Assembly: GCA_020425485.1 (NCBI GenBank)
Contig: JAGQRL010000254.1
Span: 1-15,535 of the forward strand
From: Rhodospirillaceae bacterium
GTDB lineage: Bacteria > Pseudomonadota > Alphaproteobacteria > DSM-16000 > Inquilinaceae
Reading direction: 5' to 3'
Length of the DNA: 15,535 nucleotides
Made by a program: the position numbers and the translations under genes
Notes under the pieces: model-generated
Databases searched by the model: none
Seen by the model: the letters and a program-made list of their open reading frames with translations, nothing else
What the model was told of the DNA's origin: nothing
In this document: positions 1-6,443 of the stretch, in pieces
Layout: the number at the start of each line of letters is the position of its first letter
How positions within the stretch are numbered: position 1 is the stretch's first letter

Positions 1-148
1 CATAGGGGTTGATGATCGTCGGCACGCCCTGCCGCATGATCGTGTTGGTCACCGGATGCACCCGGATCTGCGCGGAGTCCGGCACCTGCTTGATGCAGAC
101 CACCAGGTTGAGGCCGCCGTCCTCGGGGGTGCGCGTCGCGGTGTCCAT
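1..148 (-). CDS. fixA: FixA, electron transfer flavoprotein beta subunit (5' part only)
   Basis: This is the first 49 codons of a gene that runs off the left edge of the window. The N-terminus contains NLVVCIKQVPDSAQIRVHP followed by a TNTI...GVPTIINPY segment, the characteristic start of FixA/EtfB proteins. FixA pairs with FixB as an electron transfer flavoprotein. In diazotrophs FixABCX bifurcates electrons from NADH to quinone and to ferredoxin or flavodoxin for nitrogenase. The ATG at 148 is supported by a GGAGGA ribosome-binding site at 162-157, eight bases upstream. A perfect sigma-54 promoter lies just before it, so fixA probably begins its own NifA-controlled transcription unit. fixB, fixC and fixX are expected beyond the edge but are not visible. 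Recognition is strong despite the truncation. Confidence 0.93.
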   Translation of the reverse strand, partial: MDTATRTPEDGGLNLVVCIKQVPDSAQIRVHPVTNTIMRQGVPTIINPY

Positions 149-183
149 CCTGTTCGTCCTCCGCTTCCGGTTCACCCGTGTTC

Positions 184-199
184 AGCAATCGCCGTGCCA
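184..199 (-). promoter_or_regulatory. sigma-54 (-24/-12) promoter of fixA
   Basis: Read on the minus strand the site is TGGCAC-GCGAT-style spacing: TGGCAC (199-194), five bases, then TTGCT (188-184). This matches the TGGCAC-N5-TTGCW consensus with no mismatch in the conserved positions. The predicted start of transcription is about 12 bases past the GC of the -12 element, near 173, which leaves a short leader before the fixA ATG at 148. Sigma-54 promoters need an activator; in a nif cluster this is NifA. Confidence 0.88.
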
Positions 200-232
200 A
201 ACGGCAGGACCATGAGATTTCAAAGGGTTGCT

Positions 233-634
233 CTAGTCGCCCGGCGAACCGGCTGCGGCCGGGGCGGGATTGGCCTCCACACCCTGTCGGGTTTGCGACG
301 ACCGTGTCGGAAGGCTGCCGGCCAGCGCGTCAAACCCGACGAAGGCGGCGGCGGCCCGTGCCTCCTGGGCATGGAACACCTTGAACACCTTCTCTTCGGC
401 CGGCGTGGAGCGGGTGAAGTCGTCGTAGGCGCGCGCCAGCACGCCCTGCAGCGTGGCGAACACCGCCGCGTCGTCGGCATCCTCCAGCGCGTCGTCGGCC
501 AGGTACTGGCCCATCCGCTTCATGATGTGCAGCCGGCAGACATCCAGCACGTGCCGGTCGTAGGGCACCTCGAAGAACTGGAAGAAGTCCTCCGCGGAGG
601 AGAGCTGCTGGATCTGGTCGTATGTCCGGCCCAT
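233..634 (-). CDS. nifW: NifW, nitrogenase-stabilizing/protective protein
   Basis: The product is 133 residues. NifW is a small cytoplasmic protein that associates with the MoFe protein and is reported to help its maturation or protect it from oxygen. The family signature is visible near the N-terminus: FFEVPYD at residues 20-26, then RLHIMKRMGQYL at 34-45. The N-terminal about 100 residues match the family core. The last 30 residues are a low-complexity Ala/Pro/Gly tail and are probably not conserved. The ATG at 634 has a GGAGG ribosome-binding site at 646-642. It starts 14 bp after the cysE stop, so it is translated as the last gene of the iscA-nifUSV-cysE unit before the fixA promoter. The fixA activator-site candidate lies inside its 3' end. 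Confidence 0.93.
   Translation of the reverse strand: MGRTYDQIQQLSSAEDFFQFFEVPYDRHVLDVCRLHIMKRMGQYLADDALEDADDAAVFATLQGVLARAYDDFTRSTPAEEKVFKVFHAQEARAAAAFVGFDALAGSLPTRSSQTRQGVEANPAPAAAGSPGD
285..300 (-). promoter_or_regulatory. Candidate NifA upstream activator site for fixA (one mismatch)
   Basis: On the plus strand the site reads TGT-CGGGTTTGCG-ACG; the NifA consensus is TGT-N10-ACA, so only the last base differs. It lies 86-101 bp upstream of the -24 element of the fixA promoter, the expected distance for NifA binding, and inside the 3' end of nifW. Its core GGTTTGCGAC recurs twice upstream of the iscA promoter. Confidence 0.45.
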
Positions 635-648
635 GGCCTGGCCTCCGT

Positions 649-1401
649 CTACGGCTGCGGGGAAGATTGGGGGGACGGCCGGGCCGCATCGCCAGCGGCG
701 GCCGGCGGACGTTCGGCCAGCAGTGCTTCAAGCTGGGCGACGCGGGCACTGAGCGCTTCGATGACGCCGCCCACGGGATCGGGGATCAGGTGGTGGTCGA
801 GGTCGATGCGCGGCGACGGCGGATCGAAGGGTGCGGGCGGCGGGCCTTCGCGGCGGATCACCCGGCCAGGGATGCCGACCACCGTGGTTCCCGCAGGCAC
901 ATCGCCCACCACCACGGAATTGGCGCCGACCCGCACGCCGGCCCCCACCCGGATCGGCCCCAGGATCTTCGCCCCCGCCCCCACCAGCACGCCGTTGTCC
1001 AGCGTCGGGTGGCGCTTGCCCTTGTTCCACGAGACGCCGCCGAGGGTGACGCCGTGGTAGAGCGTGCAATCGTCGCCCACCTCCGCGGTTTCGCCGATCA
1101 CCACGCCGGCGCCGTGGTCGATGAAGCAGGCGGCACCGATGCGGGCTCCGGGGTGGATGTCGATGTTTGTCAGGAACCGCGCAAAAGCCGACAGGAAGCG
1201 CGCCAGCAGGAACCACTCGCCCCGCCACAGCCGATGGGCGATGCGGTGGAGCACCAGGGCCTGGACGCCGGGATAGCACAGGCACGCCTCGATCGGCCCG
1301 CGCGACGCCGGATCGCGGTTCTGCACGCAAGTGATGTCGCTGCGCACCAGCGCCCACAGCCCGGGCGGACGACCCGCGGCAACCTCCGAAACGCAGCTCA
1401 T
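649..1401 (-). CDS. cysE: Serine O-acetyltransferase, nif-linked CysE
   Basis: The product is 250 residues. It transfers acetyl from acetyl-CoA to L-serine to make O-acetylserine, the precursor of cysteine; here it probably raises cysteine supply for NifS. A short helical N-terminal part is followed by a left-handed beta-helix of hexapeptide repeats, about residues 80-180, beginning NIDIHPGARIGA. The catalytic Asp-His pair appears as D95-H96 in FIDHGAGVVIGE, and GAGAKILGPI lies at 141-150. The C-terminal tail (PSPRIDLDHHLIPDPV and a short heptad-like helix) resembles tails of nif-linked CysE proteins. I chose ATG 1401 because it lies 10 bp past the nifV stop with a GAGG-type ribosome-binding site. 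An in-frame ATG at 1437 would overlap nifV and has no support. Confidence 0.93.
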   Translation of the reverse strand: MSCVSEVAAGRPPGLWALVRSDITCVQNRDPASRGPIEACLCYPGVQALVLHRIAHRLWRGEWFLLARFLSAFARFLTNIDIHPGARIGAACFIDHGAGVVIGETAEVGDDCTLYHGVTLGGVSWNKGKRHPTLDNGVLVGAGAKILGPIRVGAGVRVGANSVVVGDVPAGTTVVGIPGRVIRREGPPPAPFDPPSPRIDLDHHLIPDPVGGVIEALSARVAQLEALLAERPPAAAGDAARPSPQSSPQP

Positions 1402-1411
1402 CGCCGCGCCC

Positions 1412-2596
1412 TCAAACGTAGGCCACGGAGATTTCATGGCCGGTGGTGGCCATGGTGTAGAAGCGCTCCAGGTCGGACGCTTCGGGACTGCGCTTGGTGG
1501 CCGCCACGTGGGAGCGCACCAATGGCAGGATGCGTTCGGCCAGCGCCCGGGTGGAGGGCAGGCCCATGCGGATCAGCGCCTCGTTCACCGCCGCCGCACC
1601 GGAATGCTTGCCCAGCGCGAATTCATGCGCGCGGCCCACGACTTCCGGGGCGATGCCCTGGTAGTTGCGAACGTCCTTGATCAGCCCGTCCACATGGATG
1701 CCGGACTCATGGGTGAACACGGCCGCTCCCACCAGCGGCTTGTCCGCCGGGGTCGGCCGGCCGGCAGCCGCCGCCACCAGGGCGGACAGGGCCGGCATCG
1801 CCGGCATGTCGATGGCCACCGTGCGCCCGCCCAGCAGCGACAGCCCCGCCGCCACCTCCGCCAGCACGGCATTGCCGGCGCGTTCGCCGATGCCGTTCAC
1901 GGTGACGTTGACGTGGCTGGCCCCGCCGCGGGCGGCCGCCAGGGTGTTGGCGGTGGCCAGCCCGAAATCATTGTGGGCGTGGATTTCCAGCTCCAGGTCG
2001 GTGGCCGCACAGAGGCGCCGGAAGGCGGCATAGGTGCGGAAGGGATCGAGCACGCCGACGGTGTCTGAATAGCGGAAGCGCCGCGCCCCGGCCTGCTCCG
2101 CCGCGCACACCACATCCACCAGGAAGCCGGGATCGGCGCGCGAGGAGTCCTCGCCGCCGACCGACACATCGAGGCCCAGCCCGCCGGCATAGCTGATCAT
2201 GGCTTCCAGCTCGCGCAACGCCCAGTCGCGCTCCACCCCCAGCTTGCCGCGGAGCTGCTGGTCGGACACCGGCAGCACGATGTGGACGCGCCGCACGCCG
2301 GTTTCCGCCGCCGCTTCGATGTCCGCCGCCTTCATGCGGCACCACGCCACCGCCTTAGCACGGGTGAGTGCCGCGGCGATTTCCGCCACGCCGGCCACCT
2401 CCTCCGGCCCCATGGCCGGGATGCCGGCTTCGATCTCGGCAATGCCGGCGGCTTCCAGCGCGCGGGCGATCGCCAGCTTTTCTGCGCGGGAGAAGGTGAC
2501 GCCGGGGGCCTGCTCGCCATCCCGCAAGGTGGTGTCGGTGATCACCACGTCCACGGGGTTGGGGGCAAAGTCCTGGATGTCGAAACTGGCCAGCAT
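1412..2596 (-). CDS. nifV: NifV, homocitrate synthase
   Basis: The product is 394 residues, the normal length for the family. NifV condenses acetyl-CoA with 2-oxoglutarate to make R-homocitrate, the organic ligand of the Mo atom in FeMo-cofactor. The DRE-TIM (HMGL-like) barrel motifs are all present: DTTLRDGEQ at residues 21-29 with metal ligand D21, GGEDSSRAD around 147-155, HAHND at 206-210 with metal-binding histidines, and NGIGERAGN at 234-242. FTHESGIHVDG at 294-304 and GKHSG at 329-333 are typical of the homocitrate/isopropylmalate synthase group. There is no long LeuA-type regulatory domain, which fits NifV rather than 2-isopropylmalate synthase. It lies 40 bp after nifS and 10 bp before cysE, so it is probably co-transcribed with both. 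Confidence 0.96.
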   Translation of the reverse strand: MLASFDIQDFAPNPVDVVITDTTLRDGEQAPGVTFSRAEKLAIARALEAAGIAEIEAGIPAMGPEEVAGVAEIAAALTRAKAVAWCRMKAADIEAAAETGVRRVHIVLPVSDQQLRGKLGVERDWALRELEAMISYAGGLGLDVSVGGEDSSRADPGFLVDVVCAAEQAGARRFRYSDTVGVLDPFRTYAAFRRLCAATDLELEIHAHNDFGLATANTLAAARGGASHVNVTVNGIGERAGNAVLAEVAAGLSLLGGRTVAIDMPAMPALSALVAAAAGRPTPADKPLVGAAVFTHESGIHVDGLIKDVRNYQGIAPEVVGRAHEFALGKHSGAAAVNEALIRMGLPSTRALAERILPLVRSHVAATKRSPEASDLERFYTMATTGHEISVAYV

Positions 2597-2636
2597 CGTC
2601 GGTCTCCGAACAAGAGGGGATCGGCGCAGGTGTCGG

Positions 2637-3839
2637 TCAGGCGTAGGCGGGGTTGAACGCGTCGGCGGTGGGCGTGCCGTCCGTCCAGAAGGGCGAAAGC
2701 TCGCGCAGCCGGGCGATGATCGGCGGCATCTCCTCCAGCACCCGGTCGATCTCAGGTGCTGTGGTCTCGCGGCTCAGCGAAAAGCGGATGGCACCGTGGG
2801 CCGCGGTGAAGGGCACATCCATGGCACGCAGCACGTGCGAAGGCTCCAGCGAGCCCGAGGTGCAGGCCGAGCCGGAGGACGCAGCGATGCCCGCCTTGTT
2901 GAGAAGCAGCAGGATCGCCTCGCCCTCGATGTACTCGAACGCGACATTGGCGGTGTTGGGCAGCCGGTCCAGCGGATCGCCGGTGACGAAGCAGTTGCCG
3001 ATGCGCTGCAACAGCCCCTGTTCCAGGCGGTCGCGCAGGTCGCGCACCCGCGTCGTCTCGTCGGCCATGTAGGCCGCCGCCAGCTCCGCTGCGCGGCCGA
3101 GGCCGACGATGCCCGGCACGTTTTCGGTGCCCGCCCGGCGGCCGCGTTCCTGGTGGCCGCCGCGCACCAGCGAGCGGAAGCGGGTGCCGCGGCGCACGTA
3201 GAGCGCGCCGATCCCCTTGGGACCGTGCAGCTTGTGGCCGCTGAGCGACAGCATGTCGATGGCCGTGTCCTTCAGGTTGATGGCCACCTTGCCCACCGCC
3301 TGCACGGCATCGGTGTGGAACAGCGCCCCCACCTCCTTGGCCAGATCGGCCAGGCCCTCGACGGGGAAGATCGTGCCGGTTTCGTTGTTGGCCCACATCA
3401 GCGAGACGACGGCCACGCGGTCAGACAGGGCGGCCCGGTAGGCGTCGATGTCCAGCCGGCCCTGGCTGTCCACCGGGATGCGGTGGACGACCACACCCTC
3501 GTTGCGTTCCAGCCAGTCGCACAGGCTGAGCACGGCGGGGTGCTCCACCGTGGAGGTCACCACCTCGTTGCGGTCGGGCATCACCCGCAGGCCGGCCAGA
3601 ATGGCGGTGTTGTCGCTTTCCGTACCGCCGCTGGTGAACACCACCTCGTGGTCGAACTCGGCCCCCAGCAGTGCTTGCAGGCTGTGGCGGGCGGCCCCGA
3701 CGGCGGCCCCCACATCGGCGCCGAACGCATGCATGGAGGACGCGTTGCCGAACTGCTCGGTGAAGTAGGGCAGCATCGCCTCGACGACCCGCGGATCGGT
3801 GCGGGTGGTGGCGTTGTTGTCCAGATAGATGGGCTGCAT
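2637..3839 (-). CDS. nifS: NifS, cysteine desulfurase
   Basis: The product is 400 residues, matching the family. NifS is a PLP enzyme that converts cysteine to alanine and hands the persulfide sulfur to NifU for nitrogenase Fe-S clusters. The start YLDNNATTRTDPRVVEAM is diagnostic. The PLP lysine is K203 in SLSGHKLHGPKG, and the catalytic cysteine is C326 in SSGSACTSGS. Both sit where the Azotobacter enzyme has them (202 and 325). ATG 3839 is chosen because the conserved N-terminus starts there. It is 17 bp after the nifU stop, with an AAGGGA-like ribosome-binding site. The frame is open upstream to 4415, but that stretch is only nifU read out of frame. Confidence 0.97.
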   Translation of the reverse strand: MQPIYLDNNATTRTDPRVVEAMLPYFTEQFGNASSMHAFGADVGAAVGAARHSLQALLGAEFDHEVVFTSGGTESDNTAILAGLRVMPDRNEVVTSTVEHPAVLSLCDWLERNEGVVVHRIPVDSQGRLDIDAYRAALSDRVAVVSLMWANNETGTIFPVEGLADLAKEVGALFHTDAVQAVGKVAINLKDTAIDMLSLSGHKLHGPKGIGALYVRRGTRFRSLVRGGHQERGRRAGTENVPGIVGLGRAAELAAAYMADETTRVRDLRDRLEQGLLQRIGNCFVTGDPLDRLPNTANVAFEYIEGEAILLLLNKAGIAASSGSACTSGSLEPSHVLRAMDVPFTAAHGAIRFSLSRETTAPEIDRVLEEMPPIIARLRELSPFWTDGTPTADAFNPAYA

Positions 3840-3856
3840 GGTCCCGTCCCTTTCCG

Positions 3857-4831
3857 TCAGACCTGCTGCACCGGCACCACGCGCACGGGCCGGCCGAGGG
3901 TGGAGGTGATGCGCGCCTGCACGCCGCCCAGCGTCGCCCCGGCGAGCTGGCAGCCCGCACAGGTGCCGGTGAGGTGCACGAGGATGAGATCGCCCGACAC
4001 GTCGACCAGCGAGACGTCGCCGCCGTCGGCCTTGAAGGTGCCCCGCATCTCGTCGATCACCCTGCCGATGGCGAGGATCTCCTGGGCGGGGGTGAGGCCG
4101 GCCGCGGCGCCCGGCTGCGCCGGGGTGGCCGACGCCTTGGGTTTGGGCGGGGCGATGGTGATGGGGGCACTGGCCATCCGGGCAGCCGGCGCCGGTGCAG
4201 GTGCGGTTGCGGCACGCGCGGTGAAGGCTTCGCCCGGCAGCAGCTCGCCCGCCGCCACCATGTCGGCATTGGTGGCCGCCAGCACCTCTTCCACCGCCTC
4301 GTGGCAGGTGGCGCAGCTTCCGCCGGCCTTGGTGTAGAAGGTCACCTGCTCCAGCGTGGTCAGCTTGTTGGTGCGGATGGCGCGGCCGAGCATGCCTTCG
4401 TCGACACCGAAGCACTTGCAGACGAGTGCCCCGTCCTCATGGTCGTCGTCGTCCACCGCCTCGCCGCGATAGCTGGCCACGGCGGCTGCCAGGGCTTCCG
4501 CACCCATCACCGAGCAGTGCATCTTTTCCGGCGGCAGACCGTCGAGGAAATCGGCGATGTCGCGGTTGGTCAGCTTGCGCGCCTCATCCACCGTCTTGCC
4601 GATGATCAGTTCCGTCAGTGCTGAGGACGCGGCGATGGCCGATCCGCAGCCGAAGGTTTGAAACCGCGCGTCTTCAATAACATGCGTATCGGTATTCACC
4701 TTCAGCATGAGCTTCAGGGCGTCACCGCAGGCAATCGCGCCGACCTCGCCGATGGCGTTGGCGTCGTCCAGCACCCCGGCATTCTTCGGATTGAAGAAGT
4801 ATTCCTTGACCTTCTCGGAATAGTCCCACAT
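3857..4831 (-). CDS. nifU: NifU, three-domain Fe-S cluster scaffold
   Basis: The product is 324 residues and has the full NifU architecture. Residues 1-125 form the IscU-like scaffold with C35, C62 and C106. Residues about 136-185 form the BFD-like domain with a permanent [2Fe-2S] site: C138, C140, C173 and C176. Residues about 248-324 form the Nfu domain with CAGC at C291/C294. A flexible Ala/Pro-rich linker (about 202-245) joins the last two domains. It assembles [2Fe-2S] and [4Fe-4S] clusters from NifS sulfur and passes them to NifH and other nitrogenase proteins. It sits between iscA (15 bp gap) and nifS (17 bp gap). The ATG at 4831 begins the conserved MWDYSEKVKEYF. Only the linker length looks variable compared with Azotobacter NifU. 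Confidence 0.97.
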   Translation of the reverse strand: MWDYSEKVKEYFFNPKNAGVLDDANAIGEVGAIACGDALKLMLKVNTDTHVIEDARFQTFGCGSAIAASSALTELIIGKTVDEARKLTNRDIADFLDGLPPEKMHCSVMGAEALAAAVASYRGEAVDDDDHEDGALVCKCFGVDEGMLGRAIRTNKLTTLEQVTFYTKAGGSCATCHEAVEEVLAATNADMVAAGELLPGEAFTARAATAPAPAPAARMASAPITIAPPKPKASATPAQPGAAAGLTPAQEILAIGRVIDEMRGTFKADGGDVSLVDVSGDLILVHLTGTCAGCQLAGATLGGVQARITSTLGRPVRVVPVQQV

Positions 4832-4846
4832 CGCCCCGACCCCCGC

Positions 4847-5182
4847 TCAGCCGCAGTAGGAACGGCCGCAGCTGCAGGTGCTGGCGGCGTTGGGGTTGTT
4901 GAACTGGAAGCCGGAGCCTTCCAGCCGGTTGACGAAGTCCACCGTCACGTCTTCCAGCAGGATGGCGCTGTCGGGGTCCACCAGGATGGTGATGCCGTTC
5001 GCCTCGATCACCTGGTCGTCCGGCTCGCGCTGCAGCTCCAGCGCCATGCCGTATTGCAGGCCGGCGCAGCCGCCGCTGGTGACCATGATGCGCAGGCCGG
5101 CAAGCGGATGTTCGCTGCTTGCGGCGGCAGAGGTGATGGCGGTCTTGATGGCCTCGGCGGCGGTTTCGGTCAGGGCCAGCAT
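4847..5182 (-). CDS. IscA/HesB-family Fe-S carrier, nif-linked
   Basis: The product is 111 residues, typical for A-type Fe-S carriers. The three family cysteines are present: C39 in TSGGCAGLQYG, and C103 and C105 in STCSCGRSYCG. A fourth cysteine, C110, follows. The protein probably binds iron or a transient Fe-S cluster and acts with NifU/NifS in cluster delivery; such genes beside nifU are usually called iscA(nif), iscN or hesB. The ATG at 5182 has a GAGAGGAC-type ribosome-binding site. It is the first gene after a 185-bp gap that contains a near-consensus sigma-54 promoter, so it probably leads an iscA-nifUSV-cysE-nifW transcript. The exact symbol is a naming choice, so none is given. Confidence 0.93.
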   Translation of the reverse strand: MLALTETAAEAIKTAITSAAASSEHPLAGLRIMVTSGGCAGLQYGMALELQREPDDQVIEANGITILVDPDSAILLEDVTVDFVNRLEGSGFQFNNPNAASTCSCGRSYCG

Positions 5183-5224
5183 CGCGTGTCCTCTCGTCCA
5201 GGGATCTGACGTCGAAGTCCCAAG

Positions 5225-5240
5225 AACAAGATGCGTGCCA
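5225..5240 (-). promoter_or_regulatory. Near-consensus sigma-54 promoter of iscA-nifUSV
   Basis: On the minus strand: TGGCAC (5240-5235), five bases GCATC, then TTGTT (5229-5225). The -24 element is perfect. The -12 element has TTGT where consensus has TTGC, a change in the usually conserved GC. Predicted transcription start is near 5214, leaving a 31-base leader before iscA. The position in the largest gap within the cluster, with activator-like half-sites upstream, supports it; the -12 mismatch argues for a weak promoter. Confidence 0.6.
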
Positions 5241-5296
5241 ACTTACTTAGGCGTTGAAAGAACTGCCTTTTTCCCGATTTGTCGGGGCGTTTCCCG

Positions 5297-5329
5297 CGCA
5301 GGGTTTGCGACATTGAACGGTTTGCGACA
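5297..5329 (-). promoter_or_regulatory. Paired degenerate NifA activator sites upstream of iscA
   Basis: Two copies of GTTTGCGACA lie 17 bp apart (5303-5312 and 5320-5329). Placed in the TGT-N10-ACA frame they read CGC-N10-ACA (5297-5312) and TGA-N10-ACA (5314-5329), so each has one good half-site and one degraded one. They lie about 57-89 bp upstream of the -24 element of the iscA promoter. The same core occurs in the candidate site upstream of fixA. Confidence 0.4.
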
Positions 5330-5346
5330 GGACGAGACGCGACCAA

Positions 5347-5363
5347 CCGGAGCAGTGCTCCGG
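5347..5363 (-). terminator. Hairpin just after nifQ, possible weak terminator
   Basis: CCGGAGC-AGT-GCTCCGG is a perfect 7-bp stem with a 3-base loop. It begins about 4 bases after the nifQ stop codon. No run of T follows on the minus strand, so it is not a classical intrinsic terminator. It may mark a transcript 3' end or stabilise it, and it supports an operon boundary before iscA. Confidence 0.4.
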
Positions 5364-5367
5364 GGCA

Positions 5368-5916
5368 TCAGATCAGCGCGTCGCCCTCCTCCGGGGCGAA
5401 GCAGAGGTCCTTCTCCTCGCACTCCTCGCAGGTGGGGGCGAGGCAGAGCTGCATGCCGGGATCGCGGCAGATCTGGCGGTAGAAGAACTTCTTCCAGCGC
5501 ATGTTGGTGTCGTTGAGTTGCTTCATCCGCGGGAAGTGGCGGCCCATCAGCGCGCTCAGTTCCGCCCGGTTGCGCAGGCCCAGGTCCTGCCACAGGTGGT
5601 GGGCTTCCAGCGAACGGCGGGCGACGATGGCCGCGAGGATCTGGCTCTTCGCCCCCACCGCCTGGCCGCGCCACACCAGCAGGGTGGCCAGGGCCGACTG
5701 GTCGGCCGGCAGCGGGCCGGTCGTCACGTCCAGGTCCGGCAGGCCGGCCTCGGGGAAATACGCCTCGGCGATTGCCGCCAGCGCCCGGCCGCCGATGCCC
5801 AGCCGCTCGGTCAGCGGCCCACCGCCGGCGGCGCGTTCAGCCAGGGCGAGTGCCAGCACGCAGGCGAACACGTGGCGATCATCGGCGTGATCCACCTGCC
5901 CGGGCGCGCCGGCCAT
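5368..5916 (-). CDS. nifQ: NifQ, molybdenum donor for FeMo-cofactor
   Basis: From the first ATG the product is 182 residues. NifQ carries a Mo-Fe-S cluster and supplies Mo to the NifEN/NifH assembly step. The conserved C-terminal half is clear: HLWQDLGLRNRAELSALM (107-124), NMRWKKFFYRQIC (138-150), and the NifQ signature C158-x4-C163-x2-C166-x5-C172. The start is uncertain. The frame stays open upstream and encodes GLIPPSGAAEHYRRL before this Met, which looks like real NifQ N-terminus. ATG 5916 has no good ribosome-binding site and leaves a 52-bp gap to fdxB. A non-AUG start (CTG at 5967 or 5958) is possible. Product identity is certain; the 5' end is not. Confidence 0.93.
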   Translation of the reverse strand: MAGAPGQVDHADDRHVFACVLALALAERAAGGGPLTERLGIGGRALAAIAEAYFPEAGLPDLDVTTGPLPADQSALATLLVWRGQAVGAKSQILAAIVARRSLEAHHLWQDLGLRNRAELSALMGRHFPRMKQLNDTNMRWKKFFYRQICRDPGMQLCLAPTCEECEEKDLCFAPEEGDALI

Positions 5917-5968
5917 CAGGCGGCGGTAGTGCTCCGCCGCCCCGCTGGGGGGGATCAGCCCGTCCAGC

Positions 5969-6283
5969 TCAGGCCGCCTCGGCAGGTGCGTGTTCGTGGC
6001 AATCCTTCGGGCAGACGCGGGCGCACGCCCCGCCGCCGATGCAGTTGCCGGCGTTCACCACCACCATGATCTTGCGTTCGAATTCGTCGTCGTCGTAGTC
6101 CTCGTCGCCTTCGTCTTCCAGGTCGACCAGTTCGCCGTCCTCGTCGACGCCCTTCAGGCTCATCACGCCGCGGCCGCACACCTTGAAGCAGCGGCCACAG
6201 CCGATGCAGGACTCCGCATCGATGCTGACGAGGAATTCGGGGATGTAGGTCGTGCCGTCACGGGTCAGTCCGGTGATGGGCAT
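5969..6283 (-). CDS. fdxB: FdxB-type nif-specific ferredoxin III
   Basis: The product is 104 residues, a bacterial-type ferredoxin expected to carry two [4Fe-4S] clusters and to donate electrons in nitrogen fixation or cofactor assembly. The first motif is standard: C26-x2-C29-x2-C32-x3-C36 (CIGCGRCFKVC). The second, CIGGGACARVCPKDC, has C81, C87, C91 and C95 but Gly at 84, where a CxxCxxC motif would have Cys. Residues about 48-69 between the motifs are very acidic. ATG 6283 has a strong GGAGGA ribosome-binding site at 6297-6292. The gene follows the DUF269 gene by 160 bp, a gap filled by a large stem-loop, and precedes nifQ. The symbol follows the family placed at this position in nif clusters. 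Confidence 0.9.
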   Translation of the reverse strand: MPITGLTRDGTTYIPEFLVSIDAESCIGCGRCFKVCGRGVMSLKGVDEDGELVDLEDEGDEDYDDDEFERKIMVVVNAGNCIGGGACARVCPKDCHEHAPAEAA

Positions 6284-6346
6284 TGTCCGGGTCCTCCAAT
6301 ACTGGGCACGCGGGTCGGCCAGAGCATTTCCTGTTCAGTCTGCGCC

Positions 6347-6413
6347 GACCCTCTCCCCCGCCCGGCCACCCAAGCCATTGTAAAATTTGGGCGGCCGGGC
6401 GGGGGAGAGGGCC
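6347..6413 (-). repeat. Long inverted repeat (25-bp stem-loop) in the DUF269-fdxB gap
   Basis: Arms at 6349-6373 and 6387-6411 are complementary over 25 bp with a 13-base loop. The plus strand has a single A-C mismatch (6368/6392). In minus-strand RNA that pair becomes G-U, so the stem is fully paired in the operon transcript. No T-run follows on the minus strand. It is probably an mRNA processing, stability or attenuation element between the nifX-DUF269 genes and fdxB-nifQ. Part of the 160-bp gap outside the stem shows no promoter motif. Confidence 0.85.
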
Positions 6414-6443
6414 GGAACCGGGTCCGCCGAAGGCGAAATGACT

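Noticed and set aside
2199..4337. A 712-codon plus-strand open frame
   Set aside because: It is antisense to nifV, nifS and nifU and has the same shadow composition. Similar plus-strand frames at 622-1680, 11578-13530 and 13421-14656 are rejected for the same reason.
2637..4415. A 592-residue version of NifS with a 192-residue N-terminal extension
   Set aside because: The extension is nifU sequence read out of frame. The conserved NifS start YLDNNATT lies right after ATG 3839.
5273..5286. CCCGA-TTTG-TCGGG hairpin in the nifQ-iscA gap
   Set aside because: The stem is only 5 bp. On the minus strand it is followed by A residues, not T, so it is not a terminator for nifQ, and no plus-strand gene needs one.
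6284..6443. A possible sigma-54 promoter for fdxB
   Set aside because: No -24/-12 match is present in the gap; the only marked structure is the long stem-loop.
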